In this document: piece after piece, positions 1 through 7,365 of the stretch | Layout: each line of letters begins with the position of its first letter | Numbering within the stretch: the stretch's first letter is position 1 | From: Bacteroidales bacterium UBA4788 | GTDB lineage: Bacteria > Bacteroidota > Bacteroidia > Bacteroidales > VadinHA17 | DNA length: 22,188 nt | Direction of reading: 5' to 3' | NCBI GenBank assembly: GCA_002402965.1 | Contig: DHGW01000067.1 | Span: 11,095-33,282 of the forward strand | The notes under the pieces: model-generated | Seen by the model: the letters and a program-made list of their open reading frames with translations, nothing else | Told to the model about the DNA's origin: nothing | Databases searched by the model: none | Translations under genes and position numbers: made by a program

Positions 1-10
1 ATTTGAGGTA

Positions 11-18
11 CAAAACTA
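11..18 (-). promoter_or_regulatory. Candidate -7 promoter element for a gene beyond the left edge
   Basis: Read on the minus strand this is TAGTTTTG, a perfect match to the Bacteroidota -7 consensus TAnnTTTG. It lies downstream of the S9 peptidase stop codon and points off the left edge. I see no clear TTG/TTTG -33 element at the expected distance, so this rests on an 8-base match in AT-rich DNA. Confidence 0.3.
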
Positions 19-38
19 ATTAGATTTTTAACATTACC

Positions 39-57
39 TAACTGAACCCGGCAGTTA
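39..57 (-). terminator. Short hairpin just after the S9 peptidase stop
   Basis: TAACTG and CAGTTA form a perfect 6-bp inverted repeat around a 7-base loop, directly after the minus-strand stop codon at 58-60. No T-run follows on the minus strand, so a rho-independent terminator is only weakly supported. It may be an mRNA 3'-end stabilising stem or chance. Confidence 0.3.
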
Positions 58-2469
58 TCACTTTTTGTTTTTCACATATTTATCCATCCATCTGAGGTAC
101 TCCCAGTGCATGTGAAGGAGCGACTCGCGGGCAGAGTATCCGTGGGCCTCATGCGGTAGCAGCACCAGCCTGGTAATTGCCCCTGCACCCTTGAGTGCTG
201 CATAGTATCTCTCGCTCTGAATCGGGAAGGTACCCTGGTTGTTGTCAGCCATGCCGTGTATCAGCAGCATGGGGTCCTTTACCCTGGTGGCATGCGTGAA
301 CGGTGACAATTCAAGGTATAGCTCCGGGGCCTCCCAAAAACTGCGGTTTTCATTCTGGAATCCGAACGGGGTGAGTGAACGATTATAGGCGCCACTGCGG
401 GCAATGCCTGCAGCAAAGAGCCTCGAATGAGAAAGAAGGTGGGCAGTCATGAAGGCGCCGTATGAATGGCCGCTGGCAGCCACACGCTTCGGATCGGTCA
501 CGCCCATCTCAACAGCTTTGTTTATAGCTGCCTCTGCATCGGCCACGAGTTGCTCAACAAAGGTGTCATTGGGCTCCTGACCGCCGACACCTACTATGGG
601 GAAGCTGGCATCGTTAAGCACGGCATACCCCTGTGTGACATAAACAAGTACTGAAGAGGGGCTGATTCGCGTGAAGGTATAGGGTGATCCGCTCACCTGT
701 CCTGCCATGGAGGGATCATTGAACTCACGTGGATAGGCCCACAGTATCGTCGGTAGCGAACCGTCCCTGGTCTTGTCATATCCTGCCGGGAGGTAAAGGG
801 TGAAGGAGAGGTCAACCCCATCCTTGCGCTTGTAGGTGACAAGCTCCTTATGCACCCCCGAGAGCTGCGGATAGGGATTCTCGAATTTCGTGACCTGCTT
901 CAGAGTACCCTTTTTGAGATCACGGATGAAGTAGTTGGGCACCTCGGTTACAGACTGCCGCACGGTGAGAAGGAGCCCGCGCGCAGGATCGATAAACTCG
1001 TTAACCGTCTCATAATATGGAGCTTCCGATCGCCACAACCGTGTGGCCTTGCCCGTCCTGAGGTCATACTTGTCCACGAAAGGCCTGTCACCCCCCGGTG
1101 AGGCACCCTGTCCTGAAAGGTACAGGCTCCTGCCCTTGTCTGCGGTGAGCAGCACCGACCGGCCCCACTCATTTGACACGGTGATGGGGAATCCGGGGTT
1201 GTTGTACCTGTCATCGGAGTTCAGCTCCGATATTTTTTTCAGCGTAGCCTGCGGGTTTGCCGGGCTGAATGCGGAGGTTGTCCTGACGCGCGACTTTGAA
1301 AGTCCTTCCATCAGTATCGCGAGATTGTCATTGCCCCATATAATGCCCTGGAAGCGTTTACCTGTGGCGATGAACGGCAGCGGGTCACCTGCAAACGGGG
1401 CATCAAGCAGGAACACCCGGTCATGGTACTGCATCTCCGCGGCGTGATATTTACCCTCATCAAGAGCCTCAACCCACGTCAGCGATGCCGGCTTGTCACT
1501 GCGCCAGCTGTAGTTTCTGGGGCCCGGGTTAACAACATCATACCCCCTGGGCAGGTTCTCCTGGAGTGGTTTAACAAGCATTGTCCGTATGGTTTTGCCA
1601 GAAAGGTCCCAGATCTCGGTACGCGATGGGAAATAATAGTAAGGTACCACATAGGAAAAGGGTTTTTCAGTCAGTGTTACAAGCAGCCATTTCCCGTCGG
1701 GTGAGGGCGACATATCGCTGATCATTCCTCTGCTGCCAATTGCAGAAGTCATCTGGCCATCCCATCTTACAAGTTCCGATGTGGCAAAAAATTCAAAAAT
1801 CGTTTCATCGTCAACTGACGTGAGCAGGTCCTGGAAGGTAGGTGACTCTCCCTGTATGCCTTCGCTCTCCTGGATGGAGGGTCCTGCGGGTACCATTGAG
1901 GCCGCCGGGGCCGTACCCCTGTCGCGCAGCGTACGGAGGTAAATAATGGAGCCGTCAGGCAGCCATGTCATCGTCCTCCGGAAGATGCCGTTAAGTCCTT
2001 CATCGATCTTCCGGGCAGTCATCGGCTCCACATCGGCAACCCACAGTTCTATAGTGCTCTCCGTGGTGTTGGTGAAGGCGAAGCGTTTGCTGTCATGTGA
2101 CCATGACACGCCTCCCAGCCTGGGATCTTCCGGGAGGCCTTTCAGATCTCCCAGGCTTGTTCCGTCAATCTTCTGTGCCGAAATCCTGTTAACACCCTGC
2201 ACCCGGCTGGGGCCGTTTGTTGAAGGATCAAAACGTATGCCCGCCAGCCTCATCTCGGGCTGTGACAGGTCGGCTATGGAAGGAAGTCCGGGACGGTACA
2301 GAAGCAGCATCGTCTGATTGTCGGGACTGAGCTGCACTGACGGTGTCTGAGGGGCATCGACCAGTGAAACAATCGCTTCCGGGGGAAGCTGATAACCGTT
2401 GTTGTTTTGAGCGCCGGCCAGCATGCATGACCCGGCAAGAACGAAAGTGATCAGGATTTTGCGCATCAT
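58..2469 (-). CDS. Secreted S9 family serine peptidase, glutamyl endopeptidase-like (S9D type)
   Basis: An 803-residue prolyl-oligopeptidase-fold peptidase predicted to cleave peptides outside the cytoplasm. The N-terminus (MMRKILITFVLAG...AGAQ) is a signal peptide with a typical Bacteroidota Ala-Gln end. Residues about 30-530 carry the beta-propeller-like region (SWSHDSKRFAF, SPSPDGKWLLVTL). The alpha/beta-hydrolase domain follows, with the nucleophile elbow GHSYGAFM (Ser669), HGMADNN (Asp742) and HEAHGY (probable His776) as catalytic triad. The long block after the Ser (SRLFAAGIARSGAYNR, TPFGFQNE, FPIQSERYYAALKGAGA) is close to what I recall of plant chloroplast and bacterial glutamyl endopeptidases, which favours S9D over dipeptidyl peptidase IV. 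It is monocistronic and divergent from the tRNA-modification gene; a promoter lies at 2492-2499. Two consecutive ATG codons begin the frame. Exact substrate specificity is inferred from family resemblance only. Confidence 0.92.
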   Translation of the reverse strand: MMRKILITFVLAGSCMLAGAQNNNGYQLPPEAIVSLVDAPQTPSVQLSPDNQTMLLLYRPGLPSIADLSQPEMRLAGIRFDPSTNGPSRVQGVNRISAQKIDGTSLGDLKGLPEDPRLGGVSWSHDSKRFAFTNTTESTIELWVADVEPMTARKIDEGLNGIFRRTMTWLPDGSIIYLRTLRDRGTAPAASMVPAGPSIQESEGIQGESPTFQDLLTSVDDETIFEFFATSELVRWDGQMTSAIGSRGMISDMSPSPDGKWLLVTLTEKPFSYVVPYYYFPSRTEIWDLSGKTIRTMLVKPLQENLPRGYDVVNPGPRNYSWRSDKPASLTWVEALDEGKYHAAEMQYHDRVFLLDAPFAGDPLPFIATGKRFQGIIWGNDNLAILMEGLSKSRVRTTSAFSPANPQATLKKISELNSDDRYNNPGFPITVSNEWGRSVLLTADKGRSLYLSGQGASPGGDRPFVDKYDLRTGKATRLWRSEAPYYETVNEFIDPARGLLLTVRQSVTEVPNYFIRDLKKGTLKQVTKFENPYPQLSGVHKELVTYKRKDGVDLSFTLYLPAGYDKTRDGSLPTILWAYPREFNDPSMAGQVSGSPYTFTRISPSSVLVYVTQGYAVLNDASFPIVGVGGQEPNDTFVEQLVADAEAAINKAVEMGVTDPKRVAASGHSYGAFMTAHLLSHSRLFAAGIARSGAYNRSLTPFGFQNENRSFWEAPELYLELSPFTHATRVKDPMLLIHGMADNNQGTFPIQSERYYAALKGAGAITRLVLLPHEAHGYSARESLLHMHWEYLRWMDKYVKNKK

Positions 2470-2491
2470 AGAAGTTCTTTTTGATGAAGCT

Positions 2492-2499
2492 CAAATTTA
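2492..2499 (-). promoter_or_regulatory. -7 promoter element of the S9 peptidase gene
   Basis: The minus strand reads TAAATTTG, a perfect Bacteroidota -7 motif, 22 bases upstream of the ATG. That implies a very short leader. A T-rich stretch (TGTTTT) lies about 21 bases further upstream where a -33 element would be, but it is not a clean TTTG. Confidence 0.55.
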
Positions 2500-2548
2500 A
2501 TCTTTGCGGTTTAAGAAGAGAAAACATTTAAGAGCTATTATTGTTTTT

Positions 2549-2556
2549 TAACTTTC
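2549..2556 (+). promoter_or_regulatory. Candidate -7 element of the threonylcarbamoyl-AMP synthase gene
   Basis: TAACTTTC matches TAnnTTTG at all but the last base. It lies 34 bases before the chosen ATG at 2591, in the 121-base divergent intergenic region shared with the S9 peptidase. The -33 region is not convincing. Confidence 0.3.
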
Positions 2557-2590
2557 GGCACAAATAGCTAAAAACCCTTTGAAAGAAACC

Positions 2591-3166
2591 ATGAAAAGTG
2601 AATTCGGAACCGATCTGGCAAATGCCCTGAAAATCCTCCGCACCGGGGGTATCATCCTTTACCCGACGGATACTGTCTGGGGTCTGGGCTGTGACGCTAC
2701 GAACGTGCAGGCCATCCGCCGGATATACCAGTTAAAGCAGAGGGCTGAAAACAAGAGCCTGATAATCCTCGTCAATTCTGTTCCGATGCTGACAAGATAC
2801 GTCGACAATCCACCTGAGGTTGCCCTGCAGTTAGCGGAGCTTTCGGAGAAGCCTCTGACAATAGTTTACGACAAGGGACGGAGCCTGGCGGAGGGTGTGG
2901 CCTCAGTCGACGGGTCAGTGGGAGTGAGGGTATGCAACGACCCCTTCTGCGATGAGCTCATAACGGGACTCAGGAAGCCTCTGGTCTCCACCTCGGCCAA
3001 TATCAGCGGAAGCAGTGCACCGGCTATCTTTGATGAGATAAGCGAAGAGATGAAGGCTGCAGTCGATTATGTATGCCTGTGGAGACAGGATGACCGAAGC
3101 AGGGCCACTCCCTCTTCGGTCATCAAAGTATCCGGAAACGGTACTGTGAAGATTATCCGCGGATGA
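2591..3166 (+). CDS. tsaC: L-threonylcarbamoyladenylate synthase (YrdC/Sua5 family)
   Basis: A cytoplasmic enzyme making threonylcarbamoyl-AMP from L-threonine, bicarbonate and ATP, the first step of tRNA t6A37 modification. The 191-residue protein is one YrdC domain, without the C-terminal Sua5 domain of long forms. Visible family motifs are the substrate loop YPTDTVWGLG (24-33), the nucleotide-binding LKQR (48-51), GVRVCNDP and STSAN (133-137). I chose ATG at 2591. The frame extends four codons upstream to a TTG at 2579, but the ATG starts four residues closer to the family N-terminus and needs no unusual start codon. It is monocistronic; its TGA touches the stop of the opposing fragment at 3167. 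The related YciO subgroup shares the fold and cannot be excluded by eye, but this is the only copy seen here. Confidence 0.93.
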   Translation: MKSEFGTDLANALKILRTGGIILYPTDTVWGLGCDATNVQAIRRIYQLKQRAENKSLIILVNSVPMLTRYVDNPPEVALQLAELSEKPLTIVYDKGRSLAEGVASVDGSVGVRVCNDPFCDELITGLRKPLVSTSANISGSSAPAIFDEISEEMKAAVDYVCLWRQDDRSRATPSSVIKVSGNGTVKIIRG

Positions 3167-3179
3167 TTACCTCATCCGC
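3159..3179. repeat. Perfect 8-bp inverted repeat over two convergent stop codons
   Basis: GCGGATGA and TCATCCGC are exact reverse complements separated by the 5-base loop TTACC. The left arm ends with the TGA of the threonylcarbamoyl-AMP synthase; the loop begins with the TAA (minus strand) of the DUF2807-like fragment. Neither side has a T-run, so it is a terminator only in the loose sense of a GC-rich 3'-end hairpin. Confidence 0.6.
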
Positions 3180-3310
3180 ACCTCGCCTGAAACGGCGAAG
3201 GAGACCTTGCTGAATCCTGACAACTCCCTCTTTTCGGTGTAGGCTGTCTGCGCCAGTGAAACCTGGACAACAATTATCATAGTGAATGCTAAGGCAAGAA
3301 TTTTTTTCAT
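3167..3310 (-). pseudogene. Truncated DUF2807-like (head-GIN) secreted protein, N-terminal remnant
   Basis: A 47-codon frame starts at ATG 3308-3310 and ends in TAA at 3167-3169. It opens with a convincing signal peptide (MKKILALAFTMIIVVQVSLAQ), then about 26 residues ending RELSGFSKVSFAVSGEVRMR. The phrase GFSKVSFAVSGEV resembles the opening strands of DUF2807 putative adhesins, which in Bacteroidota follow a signal peptide and continue for roughly 200 residues. Here the frame stops exactly where the neighbouring gene begins on the other strand, so the rest is missing. I infer a degraded gene left by a deletion. The alternative is a genuine tiny secreted peptide, since the frame itself is intact. 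No clear TAnnTTTG promoter precedes it; the DUF2807 link is recall, not a search. Confidence 0.5.
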
Positions 3311-3381
3311 GACTGCTCCGTATTAAATTCAAGTATTACAATGAAAAGACGGAAGGAATTCTACTTTGCTGCACAGGGGAT

Positions 3382-3430
3382 AAAAAAAAGGCCCGGGAAT
3401 CAGTCGTTCAGCCGTAACAGTCCCCCCGGG
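3382..3430 (-). terminator. Possible intrinsic terminator of rpsP-rimM
   Basis: Two CCCGGG blocks (3425-3430 and 3392-3397), self-complementary, can pair across a loop of about 27 bases that includes the rimM stop codon. On the minus strand the second block is followed by CC and eight T residues. The T-run is good but the stem is short and the loop long. Confidence 0.4.
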
Positions 3431-3894
3431 AGAGCCATCCTGATCTTTTTGTGCTTCCTGTCGAGGGAGACGACCAGGTCCGGGTGAAGCGGGATGAGGA
3501 CCTCCTCTCCATGTATTACTGCCACGGCCATTAGCTGACCGGGGTTGCGGAGCACTTCCGTGATGGTTCCCGAGAGGCCGCTGAGCGTGTCAGACAGCGT
3601 GAACCCCGCCAGCGCCGCCAGTTCGTCCGCGGACTCCTCCGTGCCTTCAGTACGCACCACGCAGCCACGCAGGTGGGCCACGGACTCTGCTGTGAGGTAA
3701 TCGTCAAATGATATGATCAGCGTGTCCGGCGAGGGCGAGTATGCCTCGCGGGTAAAAAAGGGAACCGGTATCCCGTCTTTTACGACGAATACCGGTTCAC
3801 CCTGTTGCGGTTCCCCCCTGATGCCGCTCTCACTTCTCACCACCACGGCTCCTTCAAAGCCGTACGTTTTGGTTATTCTGCCTATCGTTTTCAC
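3400..3894 (-). CDS. rimM: Ribosome maturation factor RimM
   Basis: A 164-residue cytoplasmic assembly factor that binds bS16/uS19 regions of the 30S subunit and helps 16S rRNA processing. The N-terminal half carries the family opening GRITKTYGFEGAVVV and the C-terminal PRC-barrel half ends in the typical EEVLIPLHPDLV...ALPGGLLRL pattern. The length is slightly short for the family (about 165-180). The start is a GTG (3892-3894); no ATG is available between it and the preceding rpsP stop, and the first residues align with the family start. It lies 27 bases downstream of rpsP, the usual pairing. The trmD and rplS genes that often follow in other phyla are absent: the next feature is the DUF2807-like remnant. 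Confidence 0.94.
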   Translation of the reverse strand: MKTIGRITKTYGFEGAVVVRSESGIRGEPQQGEPVFVVKDGIPVPFFTREAYSPSPDTLIISFDDYLTAESVAHLRGCVVRTEGTEESADELAALAGFTLSDTLSGLSGTITEVLRNPGQLMAVAVIHGEEVLIPLHPDLVVSLDRKHKKIRMALPGGLLRLND

Positions 3895-3921
3895 TTTCCG
3901 GCGGCAGGGGAATAAAAGACC

Positions 3922-4566
3922 CTACTCGGTCTTTTCTGTCTCTTCTGCAGTTTCTTCACTGGCTTCAGCTGCAGGAGCCTCAGTCTCTGCCTGGGTTGCA
4001 GACTCTTCAGTGGCTGCTTCAACAGCTTCAGTTGCTTCGGCAACAGCCTCTTCAGGAGTCTCGGCTGCTAATGCGGCTTTTGCTGCTGCTTCTGCCTCAG
4101 CAGCGAGAGCTGCAAGCTTTTTCGCATATTCGGCTGCCCTTGATTCCTTGATCGCTTTTTCAGCTTCAAGTCTCCTCTTGCGGGCATCCTCGCCCAGCTT
4201 CTCAAGACCTGATTTCTTCATTTCGATCTTCTCTTCCTTGCCCTTCAGCCATTCGTTAAAACGACGGTCGGCTTCAGCCTCGTCAAAAGCGCCCTTAGAC
4301 ACACCTTCGAGGAGGTGCTTCTTCATCATCACACCCTTGTACTTAAGGATTGCCCTGCATGTTTCCGTAGGTTGCGCGCCGTTCTGCAGCCATCCCAGTG
4401 CCTTCTCGAAATTGATGTCGATTGTTGCCGGGTCAGTGAGCGGGTTATAAACCCCGATCTTCTCAATGAATCTGCCATCACGTGGCGACCTGCTATCTGC
4501 TACCACCACGTGGTAGTAGGCCTGCTTCTTGCGGCCCTTCCTAGCTAATCTGATTTTTACTGACAT
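3922..4566 (-). CDS. rpsP: 30S ribosomal protein bS16 with long acidic Ala/Glu-rich C-terminal tail
   Basis: Residues 1-80 are a standard bS16 (VKIRLARKGRKKQAYYHVVVADSRSPRDG at the start, IEKIGVYNP, AILKYKGVM), a structural protein of the small subunit. The protein is 214 residues against about 80-90 in most bacteria. Residues 85-150 are charged and predicted helical (FNEWLKGKEEKIEMKKSG, then EDARKRRLEAEKAIKES). Residues about 150-214 are low-complexity Ala/Glu/Thr, probably disordered or coiled. C-terminal extensions are known in Bacteroidota bS16, so the extension is expected, though its acidic tail is long. First gene of rpsP-rimM, with a perfect -7 promoter element 42 bases before the ATG. 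Confidence 0.97.
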   Translation of the reverse strand: MSVKIRLARKGRKKQAYYHVVVADSRSPRDGRFIEKIGVYNPLTDPATIDINFEKALGWLQNGAQPTETCRAILKYKGVMMKKHLLEGVSKGAFDEAEADRRFNEWLKGKEEKIEMKKSGLEKLGEDARKRRLEAEKAIKESRAAEYAKKLAALAAEAEAAAKAALAAETPEEAVAEATEAVEAATEESATQAETEAPAAEASEETAEETEKTE

Positions 4567-4607
4567 TTAAAGAATTCGTTAATTGTTACTTGTTTTTTAT
4601 GAGGGTG

Positions 4608-4634
4608 CAAATATAAGAGTTAATTTCCAACCAA
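4608..4634 (-). promoter_or_regulatory. rpsP promoter
   Basis: The minus strand has TATATTTG at 4608-4615, a perfect -7 TAnnTTTG. A doubled TTGGTTGG lies at 4627-4634, supplying a TTG about 16 bases upstream, somewhat closer than usual for a -33 element. It sits between the C10 protease stop and the rpsP ATG. Confidence 0.55.
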
Positions 4635-4667
4635 CCACCCCACTGGCACATTAAAATAAACCAAGTA

Positions 4668-6344
4668 TCAGTTTTTGATTATACTCTTTGAGTACTGTTT
4701 TCCCTTTGCATCCGTCACTGTCACAACATATAGGCCCGGTGGCAAATCCGAGGCGGGAACGGTCACCCTCCCTGAGTCCGCGGTTAAGCCGGCCACTTCA
4801 GCACCCCGGAGGTTTGTGACCCTGATCCGGACCCTGCCCGGAGAAAAGGTTATGATGAGGTTTTCTTTTACAGGAACGGGGTATATTGAAATTGAGTCCT
4901 CCGTCTCAACCCTCTCGACGGATAAAGATGCTGTCAGGAGGAGCAAACTGCTGGCTCTGATCTGATTGCCATGGACATCCTTAACTATGAAGGTGACAGT
5001 GTCAACAGGTCCGTCGTCCCTGACAAAGGATCGTGCTGCTCTTAGTGAATCTCCGTCAAGATAGTAGTCAGGAATCCAATCAGTTCCCGTTAAGGTCGAA
5101 TCGCATTCAAGCGTGATTTCATAATTATTATCCGTCGCTTCATCCACAACACTGAACTGGGCAACTGCTTTACCGGCAGGCTGGCTGAGAAGCACAAGGG
5201 TATCAGACAGTTCCACTCCGGTGGGATAATAGTATGGTTTTACGCCTACAATGGCCGTGTGGCCTTTAGTAAAGTCAGAGCCTCCCGGTTTGAGGTTGTC
5301 TATGGTGAAGTAGCCGTCATTTGACCCGCTCCATCCCCAGTTAAGGTGGTAATAGTTGCTCTTGTGTACACCGTCAATATTAAAGGCATGTCCTGTTGAG
5401 CCAACCTCGGGAAACCCTGAATAAATAACCGGGCTACCGGCAGCCAGGCTGCTGTCAAGCATGTTCTTCCATTTCTCTGTAGTGAAGTTTTCACGTTTGT
5501 AGAAAGTCATTCTTTGCGAATAGAAGAAGTATTGCTTCAGGGCTGTTGCCGCAGCTGCTGATGTCCGGGTACCGGAACCGTCAGGACTGAAGTCCATGTT
5601 CACCGCAACGGCACAGTGATAGAGCAGAAGTGTATTGTTGTCATCCGGAATGACTTCGCTCATCTCATCCCACTTGTAGGTTGCCTTGCTGAAGTCCTGA
5701 GATATTGTCCCGTAAACCGGATGATAGTATTGCGATATACCCGTACCGCTGACTGGTGTTTCGAAGACGCTCATTGCCTGTGCCATGCTTACTGCAACAC
5801 ACCCGACATAGACATGACCGCCGGGTCCTGCTGCATCTTCAGGGCAGAATCTGTTCCAGGTACTTCCCTGGTTCCATTTTACTGTTATCAGAGGTGAAAC
5901 GGTTGCCTCTGCGGTGGCAAACTCAGCCGATTTAAGGTAATAATATCCCGTATCCCATCTTGAATCTTGCGCGCCGCTCTTTTCCATGGATTTGCTCTCC
6001 AGCTGCCTGGTATAGCCTGACAGGAACACGAACCGGTTATCATTACTGTCCGCTGCAGGCATAACAAAATTGCCGGTCAGTGAAAAGGCCAGGACAGGCT
6101 GAGCGGACCAGTCACGTGACATGAGCAGCCAGCCTTCCGGGGAGAGTTCCACATGGCATATTGATGAGGCCTCACCAATAACCAACGGGTATATGCCGGA
6201 CACTACGCGCTTGTCTTCTCCCAGATACCCCCTGATAAAGGCATCAGCAACCTTGACAATATGGCTCTCAGGAACTACCTGTGAATTCAGGAAGGGAAGG
6301 CGTGTAAATATCACAAACAATATGATGATCCCTCTAAATCTCAT
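4668..6344 (-). CDS. Secreted C10 family (streptopain-like) cysteine protease with T9SS type A sorting domain
   Basis: A 558-residue extracellular protease. In order: signal peptide (1 to about 21, ending LPFLNSQ), a propeptide of roughly 130 residues, the papain-fold C10 domain (about 145-370), a beta-rich linker, and a C-terminal sorting domain (485-558, from ISIYPVPVKENL to the final SKSIIKN) typical of T9SS cargo. Catalytic residues are visible: Cys182 in GCVAVSMAQAM and His319 in GHAFNIDG, followed by HLNWGWSG (333-340), the Asn/Trp signature shared with SpeB, interpain and periodontain. WNQGSTWNRFCP precedes the Cys as in the family. It would be made as a zymogen, exported by Sec and then T9SS, and activated by propeptide removal. 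It follows the susCD lipoprotein gene on the same strand but is separated from it by a strong terminator, so it is probably transcribed on its own. Confidence 0.93.
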   Translation of the reverse strand: MRFRGIIILFVIFTRLPFLNSQVVPESHIVKVADAFIRGYLGEDKRVVSGIYPLVIGEASSICHVELSPEGWLLMSRDWSAQPVLAFSLTGNFVMPAADSNDNRFVFLSGYTRQLESKSMEKSGAQDSRWDTGYYYLKSAEFATAEATVSPLITVKWNQGSTWNRFCPEDAAGPGGHVYVGCVAVSMAQAMSVFETPVSGTGISQYYHPVYGTISQDFSKATYKWDEMSEVIPDDNNTLLLYHCAVAVNMDFSPDGSGTRTSAAAATALKQYFFYSQRMTFYKRENFTTEKWKNMLDSSLAAGSPVIYSGFPEVGSTGHAFNIDGVHKSNYYHLNWGWSGSNDGYFTIDNLKPGGSDFTKGHTAIVGVKPYYYPTGVELSDTLVLLSQPAGKAVAQFSVVDEATDNNYEITLECDSTLTGTDWIPDYYLDGDSLRAARSFVRDDGPVDTVTFIVKDVHGNQIRASSLLLLTASLSVERVETEDSISIYPVPVKENLIITFSPGRVRIRVTNLRGAEVAGLTADSGRVTVPASDLPPGLYVVTVTDAKGKQYSKSIIKN

Positions 6345-6361
6345 TTCCCTTAATTAGCCCG

Positions 6362-6369
6362 TAAAGATA
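6362..6369 (-). promoter_or_regulatory. Weak candidate -7 element of the C10 protease gene
   Basis: The minus strand reads TATCTTTA, one mismatch from TAnnTTTG, 17 bases before the ATG. A TTTTTTG that belongs to the upstream terminator tail lies 16 bases further upstream. An overlapping GATATTTG is an equally imperfect alternative. Confidence 0.25.
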
Positions 6370-6385
6370 TCAAATATCCAAGAGA

Positions 6386-6417
6386 CAAAAAAGATGCGCC
6401 CTCTTCAGGACGCATCT
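6386..6417 (-). terminator. Strong intrinsic terminator after the susCD-lipoprotein operon
   Basis: On the minus strand an 11-bp stem (arms 6407-6417 and 6392-6402, one G-T wobble) closes a 4-base loop GAAG and runs straight into a T-tract. It begins 26 bases after the lipoprotein stop codon. This is the clearest terminator in the window and separates the SusCD operon from the C10 protease gene. Confidence 0.88.
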
Positions 6418-6442
6418 CTTCATTGGTATCAGATTACTGTTA

Positions 6443-7351
6443 TTATTTGGTCCATGTTGTATTGAACATATCCCATACAACATAATCAGTTGTGCTGTAC
6501 CTGAGTACCGGAGCTATTTTGTCGATCCGAATGGTTCCGTCAGCCTCAATGGTTCCGGTCAGCTTGATGCCGGAGTTTGCGCCGAGGATACCGTCAGATG
6601 GATCTGCCCAATTTCCTCCTACCAGGGCGAAAAGCAAATCGGTACCGTAATAGATCTCTCCCCAGTAAGGATCAGCATAGCCATAGATCTGGCCAAGATC
6701 CTGAGGTGTTTCAATCTCGATGGTCATAGCAGTGGTATTGAATGTAGCTATGGCAGGCTTTGTTCCGTCTGAGATGCCAAGTAATGCAAGCTTCGTGACA
6801 TCGCCGGCGACCGGTGAAGTGACAACAGTCCATTCTTCATCCCAGTTACCCGGATCACCGTAGCTGGCTGCAGCGACAGTATATGTCCCAATCCAGTTCT
6901 TCAGCGGATGCTCGTCGTCGACAAGAGTCACAAGGATTGACTTCTGGACAGCCAGCGGATAGTCCTTGCTGTTGCCCGTAATTGTCACCTTGAACTGTTT
7001 GTTGCCGGCAAAGACACTGTTGTCAATGGGATTTACAGTTACTGTTGCTACGCCAACCGGTACGTTGACGCTCTTTGAAGAGAGGGTGAAGTCTGTTCCT
7101 TCGACGGCAGGTTTTGAAATGCCATCAACCGAGACCGCCAGGGTCACATCGGTAGCTTCAGTTCCGGAAACACCGCCCAGATAAATATTGAAAGATCCGC
7201 TGGCGTTTTCATTTACTGAAAGTGAAGCTGAACTCATTCCAACAACGATGACTGAATCATCATATATTATTGGATATGTATCATCGCAAGAAGTCACAAG
7301 TAGTAAGGCAACTGCGAGTATGAGTAAGTTGGTGATTATCTTTTTCATCAT
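6443..7351 (-). CDS. Surface lipoprotein with Calx-beta-like domain, third gene of the SusCD operon
   Basis: A 302-residue lipoprotein. The lipobox LVTSC puts the lipidated Cys at residue 22, followed by two Asp residues, a pattern compatible with surface-export signals of Bacteroidota lipoproteins. Residues about 40-145 resemble a Calx-beta domain: SASLSVNENASGSFNIYL, then EGTDFTLSSKSVNVPVGVATVTV and QFKVTITG. The second half (150-302; NWIGTYTVAAASYGDPGNWDEEW, LFALVGGNWADPSDG) is beta-rich and aromatic, and I do not recognise it. The position directly after susD (14-base gap) is where SusE/SusF-type or other surface ligand-binding lipoproteins are usually encoded, so a binding role on the cell surface is inferred. 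The frame begins with two ATG codons; either could start. Confidence 0.85.
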   Translation of the reverse strand: MMKKIITNLLILAVALLLVTSCDDTYPIIYDDSVIVVGMSSASLSVNENASGSFNIYLGGVSGTEATDVTLAVSVDGISKPAVEGTDFTLSSKSVNVPVGVATVTVNPIDNSVFAGNKQFKVTITGNSKDYPLAVQKSILVTLVDDEHPLKNWIGTYTVAAASYGDPGNWDEEWTVVTSPVAGDVTKLALLGISDGTKPAIATFNTTAMTIEIETPQDLGQIYGYADPYWGEIYYGTDLLFALVGGNWADPSDGILGANSGIKLTGTIEADGTIRIDKIAPVLRYSTTDYVVWDMFNTTWTK

Positions 7352-7365
7352 TTTCGAGTTTTATG

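Noticed and set aside
948..1214. Short frames inside the S9 peptidase region (several, both strands).
   Set aside because: They lie wholly inside a confidently assigned gene and their products are compositionally odd with no motifs.
2579..2590. A four-codon upstream extension of the threonylcarbamoyl-AMP synthase from a TTG.
   Set aside because: The ATG at 2591 gives a normal family N-terminus and needs no rare start codon.
3713..4450. A 245-codon open frame on the plus strand opposite rpsP and rimM, very rich in Ser and Ala.
   Set aside because: It is the antisense reading of the Ala/Glu-rich bS16 tail. Both rpsP and rimM are certain on the other strand, and the product has no recognisable domain.
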